A stretch of DNA of 64,000 nt from positions 4,402,001 to 4,466,000 of the forward strand of contig JBHGNT010000016.1 in assembly GCA_043228905.1 (NCBI GenBank). The letters run 5' to 3'. This document shows, in pieces, positions 35,037-57,372 of this stretch. The notes beneath the pieces were generated by a model that saw only the letters and a list, made by a program, of their open reading frames with translations, made no database searches and was not told the DNA's origin. This DNA comes from Azolla caroliniana. Lineage: Eukaryota > Polypodiophyta. Position numbers and translations under genes: made by a program. Within the stretch, counting starts at the first letter, position 1; each line of letters starts with the position of its first letter.

Positions 35037-36614
35037 ATGCTGCTCAGGAGGCCAGGCGAGGTAAGAAGAACATCATCCTCATCATCTTGGACAGGAGATT
35101 GGATTCTCCATCACAAGTTTTGTCGTGAAATTCGCTGCCCCTTCTTTACATCCCCTGTAGGACTTTCTTTTAATGTGATGAGTTGTGTTAAAGATAAGGT
35201 GCCATGGAGCAATCCGTCATCATCATTGACACGCTCTGTGGATCTTCTGGTGGATCAAATCGAAACAAGTGGGGCATCTGCCTATGCTGATCTTTTACAA
35301 CGTTGCAAGACTGCAAAATCGCTGTCGGATGGCATTCGTGTCCATCATCACATGCTCATGCATTGGGGTTGCTATGCATCAACAATGACCACCACACCTC
35401 TCCTTGATCTCCTTCTTCAAATGTACTGCAAATGTGGAGCGTTTGAAACGACGCTGGATTTGTTTTATCATGCCTCCATGGAACCTTATCAATGGGAGCT
35501 GTTGTCATGGAGTGCCGTGATCCGTGCTTATTCTATGAGTGGGGATGAAAAACATGCGAAACAGGTCTTTGCCCAATTACCTTTGCATTCAGTTTTGCCG
35601 GGAAAGTCTATACTTGCAACTGTTTTCTCAGTCTTTGCTGATCTAGGGGACATATCAGAGGCAAAACGTGTGCATGCATGTGTAGTGCATAGTGCATACA
35701 GTGATGATACTATTGTTTTGACTAGTATCGTGAGCATGTATGGTAAGTGTGGCAATTTTGATGCTGCTCGCCTTACATTCAATGGAATCTCAAAGCGGGA
35801 TTCTGCCTCATGGGATGCGATGATTGGGGCGTGCTCTATAAGTCAGGATGTGTTTTTGCTCTTCTCACAAATGCAGAAGGAAAGATTGGTCCCAACTGAT
35901 AATACTCTTGCTCATCTTATCACTGCCTGTTTCGATGCAAACTTTGAAGATGCTAGGCTTGTGCATTTGATGCTAATGGAAGATAAAATGAATGTAAGTA
36001 ACGAAATTGCAGCCTCACTTATTGGTTTGTATAGTGCATTTGGTAGCTTAGAAGACTCTCAAAGCGTGTTCAATGTATTATGTAATCAGAAATGTGTGGA
36101 TTCATGGAATCCCCTGATCAACGTGTATGTTAAGAATGGTCAAGGTGGATATGCACTTGAGAAATTCAAAGAAATGCAAGACAGAGGAGTACAACCAGAT
36201 GAGCTTACATTCATAACCATGCTTTCGGTTTGCCTGGATCACCATTCAATAGCTGTAGGTGAAAGTATGCATGGCCGGATAATTGCCAAGGGTTTCGAAT
36301 CCTCTGTCAAAACAAGGGTGGCTCTCTTGGATATGTATGGAAGGTGTGGAGATCTTGATAGCGCTGTCAAATTGTTCAGAAAATTTCCTACTCAGACTAC
36401 TGAAGTATGGAATGCTATGATGATTGTATACATAAGATTTGGTTTGGGAAAGAACATCTTTTCCTTGTTCCATCGCATGCATCAGGAAGCGTGCATTCCT
36501 AATGAAGTTACTTACAAACACATTTTTCATGCATGTGAGAGCAAATTGCATGATCTTACTACCAGGAAAATGTATACACTGGTTATGTTTCAAAGAATAT
36601 TTGCATCTGGTTGA
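35037..36614 (+). CDS. Pentatricopeptide repeat (PPR) protein, intron-less, PLS type without E/DYW end
   Basis: A 525-residue single-exon frame. PPR proteins bind organelle RNA and guide editing, splicing or stability. About ten PPR motifs follow residue 80, with the usual hallmarks: SIVSMYGKCGNFDAARLTF, DSWNPLINVYVKNGQ, ALLDMYGRCGDLDSAVKLF. The mixed motif lengths and the HACVVHSAY / MHGRIIAKGF long motifs suggest the PLS subclass. The N-terminus (about 60 residues, Arg/Ser-rich, few acidic) could be a plastid or mitochondrial targeting peptide. The last clear motif ends near residue 505, after which the protein stops without E, E+ or DYW domains, so it may be truncated or need a partner. 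The RNA target cannot be told. Confidence 0.85.
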   Translation: MLLRRPGEVRRTSSSSSWTGDWILHHKFCREIRCPFFTSPVGLSFNVMSCVKDKVPWSNPSSSLTRSVDLLVDQIETSGASAYADLLQRCKTAKSLSDGIRVHHHMLMHWGCYASTMTTTPLLDLLLQMYCKCGAFETTLDLFYHASMEPYQWELLSWSAVIRAYSMSGDEKHAKQVFAQLPLHSVLPGKSILATVFSVFADLGDISEAKRVHACVVHSAYSDDTIVLTSIVSMYGKCGNFDAARLTFNGISKRDSASWDAMIGACSISQDVFLLFSQMQKERLVPTDNTLAHLITACFDANFEDARLVHLMLMEDKMNVSNEIAASLIGLYSAFGSLEDSQSVFNVLCNQKCVDSWNPLINVYVKNGQGGYALEKFKEMQDRGVQPDELTFITMLSVCLDHHSIAVGESMHGRIIAKGFESSVKTRVALLDMYGRCGDLDSAVKLFRKFPTQTTEVWNAMMIVYIRFGLGKNIFSLFHRMHQEACIPNEVTYKHIFHACESKLHDLTTRKMYTLVMFQRIFASG

Positions 36615-39232
36615 GTATGAACTCAAAAGGCATGATTGAATCAGCATGCCGAGGGATGCTATGATTGCATTGTAGAAATGGACATAAATATGAACGAACA
36701 TAAAAAGAAACTGAACAATGAACATATACTGGGTACGGATGGAATCTACACCAGGAAGAGGAAACCAAGTATATATGGCATATAGAGAAAGGACTGTCAC
36801 CATGGATTGATAGTGGTTGAATCATGTAGAGTTGTGATTGGCAAATTGTTAACGAATCGAACATTATCCACATTAAGCTACATATTATCAATGGATATTC
36901 GAGCAACTACATATAGCATCAAGAACTATCATTTACAGTGATTGTAGTTCAATTTTCAGCTAATGAACATTCTCATCCAGAAGGAGAAGATGTCTATACT
37001 CAATCAAGGTGACAGATGCTCGACAGTAGACAGGGGAGTTGAAGCTCCGACATACTAGTCTTCCATAACATTGAAGAAGAGTGGATCTTTGTGTAGATGA
37101 GGCTCTTGAATTTGGTTTGCCCGGCACATGAAGTAGAAGACTCGTGGAAGTTTTCATGCCTGTGAATTCACTAAGGGATCTTCTTTTCAAAAATGACAGA
37201 TTTGCTCATGTGAGTGTTTTGATGATGATGATGAATACACCATTATTCTGTCGTAGCACCAAAAATAAAAACTGTTAGCCAGTTTATTCAAGGGAAATGT
37301 GGAGGACGATACACAGCATTAGAATAGCCCCAGTTTGATTTATAAAAAGGCAAGGGACAGGTAGAGTATAGCCCTTTGGGACCCAGTTCTTCAGTAGGGC
37401 GTCAACAGGACAGATTATCGACCTTAATGCCCTCACGTGAAAACTAATTTCTGGAACAATTTAGATAAACTTGTATTTACCGTTTTGTTGACTTGGTGAA
37501 CAATTCATCAGCACAAATAAGGAAAGAGAAGAATAACTAAGGATCAATTAAACCTCATAAACACTGATTAAGTATTTAGATTGTCGTTTCTGTAAATATA
37601 GAGAAGAGTGCAATCATTTAAATATTAGACCAACAATAGACTAACTAATAATATGAAAGAGAATGAGCTAAGAGGTCTCACAAATTGAGACATGTTTGGG
37701 TACAATGTGTCCCCACCCCTGTTTTTGTGTGGATGTGTATTTGTGTACCTCAGGTAATACCACTGATCACTAATCAATTATCTATACCAATATCCATGCA
37801 ATTCATGACCTACAATTATTGACAAAATCAATCAAGCAGGCATCACACATTTGACAATGAGCTAAGATGTTTCACAAATTGATGTATATGTTTGGTTACA
37901 ATGTATCCCCTCCCCAATTTTTGTGTGGATGTGTATTTGTGTACCTCTAGCAATATCACTGATTCTTGTTCATGAAATTGTTGGTTTTGAAAGTAATTAT
38001 GGCTTTCTGCTCATCTTAGTCTATCATCTACACAACTACCCATGCAAGTCATGACACAATCGATCAAATAGACATTACAAAAGAGGACAAATGTAACAAT
38101 GTGACTCCCACTATAGTCAAGGGAATCATGCATCCACATGATTGGGTTTTTGGCAAAACGAAACTACTAAGCTTTGTAATAAACCATACAATATCATTAT
38201 GTCACTTTTTTTGCAGTTTTAGGCCTCTTAACACAATTAGAATACGTATAATTCTTTCATCTTTTATTCCCATTCTGGGATGTAGAATAATTCAGGTGAT
38301 TGAAAGGCTTCCTTCATCAGCAGTTCAAAGATTTACCTTAGCTTGTACAAGCCATATTATTAAGGATAATTTGGCTCACAGCATGTACAGTCTCTTGTAT
38401 TTCTTTTTCAGACATGTAAGTAAACATAAACAGAGAGGGGACTTGGGAGGTGCCCCAAATGGTTCCTCTTCTATGGCTCCACTTGGCCGCATAATCACAT
38501 TTGCTTCCTTAAAGCACAACGTCAATCATTCTCATTACGCATAACAGTACATCTACTTTTCCATGTTGGTTGGAATATCTTTAGTAGGCCATTTAATAAC
38601 CCATGCAACCTGAGGGATTTGGGGTCACAACGCAAAAATGAAAAATCAGAAAACGTTTTACACGTTTATGCCATCAAAATCCAGAAGACCAATATAAAAA
38701 CAGAACTAAGATATTTCATTCTAGGACTGGCCATGCAGTCTCCTACCTAAGCTTGGTTGAAATGTAGCACATATTGTAATGCCTTTGTGTTCTTTGCCTT
38801 TTCAAAACTTGCTCTTGTAACTTTCTTACAATATGGAACTCATACACGCTTTACAATTAATAGATTTAATAAGTTATGTAGATATCCCCCATATCTACAA
38901 TCTTCTATCAGTAGCCAGCAAAGCATATTATACACGTCAGTATTGGAGAAACCTTGTGTATTGATGAGGAAAATGTCCCAAATACATCCAAATTAAGTGC
39001 AAAATGGAGTTCTCTCCAAATATTTGCTATACCTCATCTCTCGAGTATGATTTTTCAAGGTAGTTTTTCTAAGGTGAAAACTAAACCTTTTACAAACACT
39101 CAAGAGTAATCAAATAAATGGGATCATACTCCATGGTCACTGAAATTAGTAGCAAAAAATGAAGTTTTCTAGAAAATGGCTTTAAAATCAGAGCGCTCTT
39201 ATTGCCACACTTGTCTTTTAATATTTATAACT
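36615..39232. other. Intergenic region between PPR and TFIIH p44 genes
   Basis: No gene recognised. It includes a direct duplication of about 193 bp: AATGAGCTAAGAGGTCTCAC (about 37663) and AATGAGCTAAGATGTTTCAC (about 37857) both lead into TTTTTGTGTGGATGTGTATT. Confidence 0.55.
37662..38050. repeat. Direct duplication, ~193-bp unit, diverged
   Basis: Two adjacent copies share GAGCTAAGA, CACAAATTGA and TGTGTGGATGTGTATTTGTG at the same spacing. Many substitutions separate them. Confidence 0.7.
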
Positions 39233-42200
39233 TCATGTGTCATTAACCTTTTCCTTGCCAAGCATCCTAATATCAGGAAGGCTTTCACATCCAGGACAGT
39301 TGTGTAAACTCTCATGGATATATATATCACAATCAAAACAAAAATGTTGTTTGCACCGAGGACATGCAACTCGGACTCCGGTCACTTTACCTCCTGTAAC
39401 ACCAAAAATAAATAGGGTTATCCTCATTGCTGATAGTTCTACACAATTCAATATACATATTCTGGGCTTGAGATTTAAAGATATGAATAACGTCATATGA
39501 TTTGATATAATTCACATTTTGCAAATAGATTATTTTACCTGCATAAGGAAGGTCTTGCTGGCATCCAAAACAGACCCTCGGGAGTTTAGAGACACCAACT
39601 AATGATATTTCTTCAAATGCTTGAATAGGAAATAGATGGTGGTAGGACCTTGCTAAATGTGGAGAAGAAACAAGCGTAAGATCACAGATATTACACTTTG
39701 TCGGTAACTCACAGACGCGTGCCTTGCACTGCGGACATGTATAACACACACCAACTTTCACCTCTTTATGGCATGCACATAAAGCAACAGACTCTTCTGA
39801 GCACCTCTCTGGGAAACCCATTCTTACAAGGCTTGCAATAGCAGATTCCGCAATAGCAGGTGGTGGAGGTGCATGCTCAAATATAAGCTCCTTCAAATGA
39901 CTCTGAGATGACACAAGTAAACAGCACTGTTATTACGAACCAGAGATAACAATTTGTAACATCTATATATCTTTTATTACCTCATTTAATGAGACGGAAT
40001 ATACACCACCTGTCTCCTCACAGAGGAGCTTACAGACGTAAATCTCTGCTGATAATCCCACAATAGAACACCGTATTTTGGCATCCTTACACTTCTTGAG
40101 AGTCTCCATTATATCTCCTGGATCACATGTGTTTAATGCAGAGAATATAATTAGTACTTCCCTGTGGCCATAAGATGGTATCTGAGCTAGAAAACTTCTC
40201 GAAAGCTCTAGGGCATTCTGAAGAGATGCATCACCACCACATTCCATGCTATTTCGCAAAGCTTTGATGTGTGCTTCAGGACTTCCACTGAGATCTGTCA
40301 GTCGATGTGCTATTCCATTTCTTATCGCTATCAGGCCAAGATGGCTCAAAGGATTTTGATCAAAGTACTCCCTAATAAAGGATTCCACTGCATTAACAAC
40401 TACAGCTATGTTGTTTGGGCGGTAGTCCATCTCCGCTGCTGCCTAGGCAAATCACAGGTTAATAAATTCAGGGTCATGAAATTTGATGAACACCTACGGT
40501 TTTATACTGACATTACTTAATATTGTCACTTAATTAACAGAGCCAAAACATTACTTAATGAGCAATCACTATATCACACTTCCATGTTTGAATATAACCC
40601 AGGGCAAAATGATATATGACCGCAATATCAACGGCAAGTGAATCTTTTATGACCTGCAGATAGAGGAGGTTGTGAGGGTAGAATGCACATAAAAAACGAG
40701 AAACTGATGGAAGATGAAAGAGGAGATATCTGCCACCATGAATACTGAAGTAATGTGTGCAAACAAAAAATAAATTAAAAATCTTGAAATACCAGCGGTT
40801 GAAATGACAGAGGCTATGAGGAAGACATAAAGAGCTTATGAAGTCTGAAGAAAAATTGAAGGGTACTGCAGTATTTTACACGGACCAATCTGTGCAAAAA
40901 GAAAAATCAAGAAAGGCTAGGAAATGGCAGAAAAACAAAAGGAGATGCAATCATGACAAGAAATGATCAAAGAAGCAAAAAAACAACACAGAGAAAAAGG
41001 AAAATGCACTTGAATAAACCTTAAGTGTGGTTGAAAAGAAACACATCGAAATGCCATTGAACAACTCGAGTGATCAATGCAGAAATACGAATATACATTT
41101 TGCAGAAAAAGTGGAAGGGTGGGCAGAAAAGGCTGGCCCACAAGAAGATTGTAAGAGTGTGCTAGAAATCCACATTGCCATTACATAGTCTCTATGGATT
41201 GCTTGGAAGAAGATCTCTCTCACAACAGAAGGGCACTCAATGGAGAAAAGACGTTTTTGGATGATAACCTGACAAGAAGACAGTTATCACACAAGGAGAA
41301 TATGATGACAACAGATGAAATCAAAAATAGTTTACAGCGTTCATAGGAAATCAGTGTTTTTATTAGAAAGAGGTTTGTAGGATGTGATGCTACCAATTAG
41401 CCCTACAGATATGAAATTGCACTCGATCTTTAGGGACAAATGCAAGCTCCAAAGATACTTTCAATCATAAATGGAAGTACCTGATCTACAAGCCTCTAAA
41501 TTCCATGTAGGAATCATTATTCTGCAACTAAGATCCACAATAACAAGCATCAGACATTAAGGTGGAGCGGTGATGTTGGATGGACATATCTCTACACATC
41601 AGAATCCAATGCTAACTAGACAGGCCATGTGTTGATTATGCAGCCTGCTATGCCTGAAGCCTCAAGTCCAACGACCATTGTTGACCGTTCACGAGCTATA
41701 ATATAAATCTCTATAAATATAGGTTAGAGAGAACTATTGTTTACAGAGTTCAAAGGAAATCACGAAGTTAAAAATATTAGACCTTACAAATATAGAAATG
41801 CAATGTAACTTTGGGACAAATGCATGCTTCGAGGAAACAATCACAAGCCGTCTAGGTTACAAATAGGAATCGCTGTTCTGCAACCAACAATGCACATTGC
41901 ACAATAACAAGCATCAGGCATTAAGGTGGAGTGGTGAAGTTGGATGCGCACACCTCCACACGTCAAAACCAATGCTAACTAAGCAGCCCATGTGTCTGCT
42001 GATCATGCAGGCTGCCATCCCTAGTATTACAGATTGGACTAATGATGAGAAAAAGAATAAGAGATTACGGAGAAGAATGCATTACGGGTGTTTGACAATG
42101 CCAACCACCCCAGAGCGAAGGACATGAGACAGACAAAATACAATCGGTGTCCCATACCACCAAATATTACCTTATGTTATACCTTGGTTGTTGAATGAAA

Positions 42201-45200
42201 GATCCGAAGACAAGAGCTAGTCTCACCAGTAGAGTCTCGACAGTGTCTCAAGTTTCCGTGATGAAAGGGGTAGCTAGTCCCCTTTCTATAGCTCAACGCC
42301 GAAGGCTCCCAGACCACCACATGTTCCTGCATGTCATTGGTTCTTATGGGTTTGTCCAAGTTCCTAGTATAACATGTTGACTATCTTAACCTTAGCCCAT
42401 TAAAAACACCTGGACCCTCAAGTCTAATGATCATTGTTGGCAGTTCATGGGCTATAATGTCAATCCTATAGCTTTAAGTTAGAAATGTAAGGGGTAGAAA
42501 AAAGGGCACTTTTGAGTTATTGAAACTAGCTTTCTTTTTAAGCATCAATTGATCGTTGTTAAAATAAGAGTGTCATTGTAAGGCTCATTCATGAGCCACT
42601 AGGAATTAAGTTGGAAGGAAGGTAGATGTAAGGTGATGACGGTTGGAAGTCGGCTCGTCCTTATTCCCTGCTCTATATAAGCAACACCATAATGATCTCA
42701 AGAGTAAGTTTGTAGGGGAGATCTCTGCCCAGATGAATCCCCTCAACCTACCAACAGGGGGATACAGAGCATGAAAGCATGGTTGATTGATCCCAAAGGG
42801 CCCCATCACTCAGTGAGATGGCAAATGGTTAACTCTTGGTTAGCATCAATAGATCGTTGTTAAAATAAGAGTGTCATTGTAAGGCTCATTCATGAGCCAC
42901 TAGGAATTAAGTTGGAAGGAAGGTAGATGTAAGGTGATGAAGGTTGGAAGTCTGCTCGTCCTTATTCCCTGCTCTATATAAGCAGCACCATAATGATCTC
43001 AAGAGTACGTTTGTAAGGGATATCTCTGCCCAGAAGAATCCCCTCAACCTACCAACAGGGGGATACAGAGCATGAAAGCATGGTTGATTGATCCCAAAGG
43101 GCCCCATCACTCAGCAAGATGGCAAATGGTTAACTCTTGGTTAGCACTTGATTATTACTTAAATTAGAGTGGACAGAGGGATTCTTAAAAACAGTACAGT
43201 TACACAAGCTCAATTTTATTCCCTCTCACTTAAGAATTAATATACTTCTGTTTAAATAGAGCAGGAAATAAGGAAAAGGAATTCATGCCTCCATCACCTT
43301 AACTGTACCTTGCTTCCTGCTTAATTCTAATGAGCATGAGCTTCACAATAGCGCTCTTACTTTAACAATGATCAAATGAATATGAAAAATAAAGCTAATT
43401 CTAATGAGTCCAAAAGTGTTTATTTTCAACCTCACGTTTCTAACCTACATTTAAAGAGAGTGTGATTAATGCATTACATTATAGCCTGCTGGACAGAACT
43501 ATTTTCACTTCGACTATCTCACATAGAACATGTGATGTTCTCTTGCCCAATTTCAAGAATTCCAGGAGCGCAAGATAAAGAAAAACGAAAAATAATATTC
43601 CCTAATGTCACAAACTAAAAAAATGACAGCTACGATGGCATAATCCCCTGTTGAAACTATGCAAGCAGTCCCATTACATGCCTGCAATACATGCTAACAG
43701 ATAATATAGGACAATGGTGTGTTAACTCATGCAATTTGTGTCATCGAATAAATTGTTATCACAACACATCTCCATCTTCGAATGTCATAATGTAACATTC
43801 CAAGTATCTGGGTAGTAGTCTCTAAGTGACCATAACATGTCAGTTCTACTTTAGCCATAAACCCCATCTCTTGAAAGATGGAGATGCGTTGAGTATGCAT
43901 GGGCTTTATAGCCTTCATGCACTGGTAACTACATATAACAAAAAAGATTGCACTTACACATATAGAGAAGGTTCATATCTTAGATGTCAAATTTAGATGG
44001 GAATTTATTTTCCTGGTATCTCGACTGGTGCTATTTCAAATATAATGAGAAATCGCATTTTTATGTACTTGGTCTTTACTGAAGGTGTTAATGCACATGA
44101 ACTTGAAACTAATTTGTTTGCAGTAGATAGAAAAAGGAACGTTTCTTGAACACTTTCAGAAATTGTTTTCCAGATGCTCTGCCAGGAGAGTTACCTTTTG
44201 AAACGACAGAGGATTGTACAATTGATATTATCAAGGGTGTGGTCCACATAACATACCACCTTACAGGGTTTGTGTGGCTCAACAAAAAGACATTATGAGT
44301 CAAGTAAATGATTTTTGGAGAATAGGGCTAATGCAGACCGCTTCATCTCCTTATTGTTATACAGCAATTTCTGTAGAAGAAAGATGGTTCTTTGCATATG
44401 TAATTTGATTATCATGAATTGTACAAGAACAAAAATTCTGCTAAGATTATTTTTTATACCAAGGATTGACAATATCCTTGATCGATTTGAAAATCGCCAT
44501 GCAGTCCTAGCAGGGTCTGTAGCTCAAAACTCGCTAATATATTAGATGGATGTAACGCCCATTTTTCTGAAAGGATGTAGTTATTCATGAAGCAACCACA
44601 CGACTTTGATCATCCTTAATTCTGAAAGAAAGATCTTGAGGTTGCGGAAAGCTGTGTGTGAGCTGGTTAAGCAGGCATCAAGGACTTGATTGGAGTGGAT
44701 GGATGGATTCCTTGCAGAAGGCAGAATTAGCAGATGTACAGAGGATCCTCCCCTCTTCATCAGAACTGCTGTGAGCAGATAATGATTATGTGATGACAGT
44801 CCTGATAAGGTCCACAGCTCAGAACTACCATCCAATATATTAGATGAATGTGAAGTCCTCTTTTCTGAATGGATATCTCAAGGCAGAGGCATTCATGGAG
44901 TAACCATCTAATTTTGAGCTGATTGATTCAGAAAGATGTGGGAAGGATGTCAGAAGTCCACACAATGGTTCCAATAAGTGCACACTCATACCATCTCTAG
45001 CAATGAGTGTAGTCTTGAAGACAACAAGAATCATGAGCTTCTAGGATTTCAAGTGATTTGATAGTAGAAGTAAAAAAGAAGCATTTATTCTGCTTTCCAT
45101 TCCACCATGACTGAGACACGATAACTTCTGTTGCTCTATTTGATATGATTCGGACCAGATTAAGAAAACTGGTATTGTTTTAGGGTTTCAAAGAACATAC

Positions 45201-45506
45201 CCGAGACATGTCGACGACAATGTACAAGTAGCGGATGATGCCACGCTGGATACGGGAGACTACAACAGTCTGGATGCGGCGCCGGTGCTGCCGCTGCTGC
45301 TCGGCTTTGTCGAAGGAGCGGAGGAGGAGGCCAGACTCATCCTCTTGAAGAGATTCCCATGACCTCTCATCGGCATACGCTCGCTCCCACGCCTCCTGGC
45401 CTTTCCTACCTCCTGCTCCTCCATCTTCCTCCTCCTCCTCCTCCTCCTCTTCTTCCTCCTCCTCCATCTGCTGGGATTTCCTTAGCGAGTGAGGGCGTGA
45501 AGCCAT
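39233..45506 (-). CDS. GTF2H2: TFIIH core subunit p44 / SSL1 (GTF2H2), 4 exons
   Basis: Exons (minus): 45506-45201, 40442-39981, 39902-39539, 39393-39233, joining in phase to 430 residues, the usual plant length. p44 is part of the TFIIH core in transcription initiation and nucleotide excision repair, where it activates the XPD helicase. Visible: an N-terminal acidic Glu run (residues about 10-22), EAWER and RSWE..QEDESGLL, a von Willebrand A-like domain (YLYIVVDMSR, IIFSALNTCDPGDIMETL), HAPPPPAIAE, two zinc-binding stretches (CACHKE, CPQCKARVC, CNICDLTLVSSPHLARSYHHLFP), and the C-terminal C4C4 RING (CFGCQQ, CPRCKQHFCFDCDIYIHESLHNCPGC). An in-frame ATG 17 codons upstream (45557) is possible, but 45506 fits better. 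The 4758-bp first intron is unusually long beside the 78- and 145-bp others. Confidence 0.94.
41400..42020. repeat. Local duplication in GTF2H2 intron 1
   Basis: Two diverged copies: ACAATAACAAGCATCAGACA (about 41539) and ACAATAACAAGCATCAGGCA (about 41901) both lead into TTAAGGTGGAG and AATGCTAACTA. Spacing about 360 bp. Confidence 0.7.
42060..42480. repeat. Dispersed LTR-like repeat fragment
   Basis: Shares CGGTGTCCCATACCACC and AGAGTCTCGACA with 33490-33590 in the same order. Probably a solo LTR or fragment; boundaries uncertain. Confidence 0.4.
42557..43144 (+). mobile_element. TRIM-like tandem array (two 200-bp LTR-like units)
   Basis: A 301-bp unit is repeated. Each has a 200-bp LTR-like part (42557-42756, 42858-43057) starting TGTTAAAA and ending CCAACA with a CTCTATATAAGC TATA region. 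Each is followed by GGGGGATACAGAGCATG, which loosely resembles a tRNA-Met primer site, and about 100 bp of spacer. A weak third start (AGCACTTGATTATTAC...) follows. No clear polypurine tract, so the TRIM assignment is tentative. Confidence 0.5.
44518..44960. repeat. Diverged duplication in GTF2H2 intron 1
   Basis: Segments from about 44518 and 44811 share AATATATTAGATG, TTTTCTGAA.GGAT and ATTCATG. Clearly older than the other duplications. Confidence 0.5.
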
Positions 45507-47567
45507 GCGGGGGTGAGATCCAGGTATGGAAGGTTTCCGGTGGTGCCTGCAGTCCACCCGAGTGGCAGAATCTGCTGCTGCTGAAGCCTTGGTTGTCTGC
45601 CTTTTCTAAGAGTAGCAGCAAGAGTAGAATATAGATTAATAGAAGTAACAGTCGAGTATGTATGTAGCGTATTTGGGCTGGGAAACAGAGCCCCCCACCC
45701 CCTCTCCTCTGTTCTTATTACTTAAGCAACACAATACTCCTTCTTTTCTTCTCTCTGTTGGTCTTGTCCCACTCACACCTTTTGCTGATGGTGTCCATTG
45801 TCCAGGGAGAAAAGGGGGGTCTTCTTAAGACGTCTCCAGAGGGAGAGGGATGTGGACATGTCACATGACATGTCGCGGTAGAAGTGATGTCCCAAGGGCC
45901 CGGAAGTTCCGATTGTGTATACTCCAAAACTTAATGCCTGATGTTTGGCTATGGAGGAAAGCTCACTTTTAGAAGACAATCTTACAACATGATAATGGAA
46001 GGAACGCAAGTTGAAGCATGAAACATTGGATCGATAGGGATTTAACATTAAAGGGGAGGGCATTGCAATCAAGGACCAATTCACAATCTCTAACATCATT
46101 GAATTTTGTCGCGGGCAACTATGGGCACATATTGGAATCATATTTCAAGTATATCCTCGATCATGATGAAGGGATTGATATCTTAGTAGTGCGCAGTTGC
46201 AAAAGGATCAATCACTAATGTAGCAAGCAAACAAAGGTGCTAGAAGCCAATAAAAATGTCAAGGAACTAATCAACGAGAACATGAGTGAAAAAAACAAAA
46301 GTGTTTGCAAACTACCCAACACACAAACTTGTTTGGGGATTTGGGGGAAATTGCTTCAACAATCACAAAAGAAAATGGTACAATAAAACAATGAGTAGAA
46401 ATCTCAATGTTAAATCAAAGAAATGATCGTGACCATCGAGTGTGATGCATTGCATATATGCCCTCCCTTTTTATACATGGCAAGTTTTAGTATCTGTATG
46501 TTTGTCATTTGCCCACAAACATGTACATAAAAATATGCATGTGAGATGGGTTTCATTGTCAACACGATAAACTTACGATCATTTATTTTGAGCATCGATT
46601 GGCTCACCGCAAAAGGGAATGGGAACATGGATCCAAATACCAATGTTAGAATCTAATTCATGATTGATGGTTACTCCACCAAACAAATGACTAGTTGGAG
46701 GGTGGCTAAGGTCACCCTAATATAGGTGGCTCACCTAGTGCATGGTGTGAAGTCGACAAGTTGATTGAATCCTATCCCATCCACTAGACGGGAAAATTCT
46801 TGAAATACACTGAAGTCTTTTTTCTATATCCCCACCACCACAAAACAAGTCTCCACAGATTTTCATTGTTTCCTTAAACGATAATGTTCGATCACCTTCT
46901 CTTTGAGTAGATGGCATGTGGTACTTGAGAGAAACTACAGACCGAAAAAACGTTTGGAAACTTATACAAGAATAATAACATTGTACCAAATCCATGGCAA
47001 TAGGCCCATGAGAGAGTTCGGATATGATTTATTCACGACTCTAGGTCTCGAACTTGGTTTCTCTTAATTCTATTTCGGATTTGAGAGAGAGAGAGTGTGC
47101 GTGTGTGTATTTGAGAAAGAGAGCCTAGGAGATGGAAGGAGAGGAATGGGTGGCCATATGGCATGTGCTTTACCTCTGTTTCTTTTTTCATTGTAATTTA
47201 TGATGCTTTCATACTTATCTTCAATTTAATGCACATGCACGTGGATGGCAACATTTTATTTGATTTCTTTTCTATTATTCATTCTCTCTTTATAGAAATA
47301 AATGAACACATGTATTCCCAGCTATTGTTATAAGAATCCCTATACACTTCTACCATCTATTCTGTCAAATCCTTTCTTACATGCAGAAACACACCCACCC
47401 ACACATACTGCCATCATGGATCATGGTAATGGAGGAAAACAATATTTAGGTCTATTTGCATATAATGAAATCAAGATCAATGCATTCAATGGTTTTTAAA
47501 CTATCGCGTCTTAAAATCATGTGGTGAAGGTGGAGTGGTTAACGTTTATGTTGACAATTTTATCAAT
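45507..47567. other. Divergent upstream region of GTF2H2 and NADP-ME
   Basis: About 2 kb between the two start codons. It must hold both promoters. A GA/GT-rich stretch lies at about 47082-47110. No coding or RNA gene was recognised. Confidence 0.5.
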
Positions 47568-57234
<9,667 letters not shown>

Positions 57235-57244
57235 GCACAGGGAA

Positions 57245-57372
57245 ATTCTAGAACACAAGGCTAATGGCATAGACATCTCATTGTTTGTTTTGAGATTTTG
57301 AAACTTCTGCAAAATTCTAGAATACTAGGCTAATGGCATAGACATCTCATTGTTTGTTTTGAGATTTTGAAA
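57245..57372 (+). repeat. Tandem duplication in the NADP-ME 3' UTR
   Basis: Two copies of about 62 bp sharing GGCTAATGGCATAGACATCT and TTGTTTTGAGATTTTGAAAC (about 57259 and 57330). Confidence 0.88.

Larger units (their letters stand above)
40443..45200 (-). other. Long first intron of GTF2H2, repeat-rich
   Basis: Donor GTATGTTC at 45200 and acceptor TTGCCTAG ending at 40443. It holds a TRIM-like tandem pair (42557-43144), a dispersed LTR-like repeat (about 42060-42480), a local duplication (about 41400-42020) and a weaker one (44518-44960). No independent gene was recognised inside. Confidence 0.85.

Noticed and set aside
38101-38544. 147-codon open frame as a gene
   Set aside because: No recognisable domain, AT-rich composition, no conserved start or context.
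42606-43110. Two near-identical 67-codon minus-strand frames
   Set aside because: They are the two copies of the 301-bp TRIM-like repeat, not a gene pair.
45359-45634. Plus-strand frame with poly-Pro-Leu
   Set aside because: Antisense of the Glu-rich first exon of GTF2H2.
47302-47499. Open frame with MDHGNGG as a malic enzyme N-terminus
   Set aside because: It stops at 47499 and is not in frame with exon 1; no splice site was seen that would join it.
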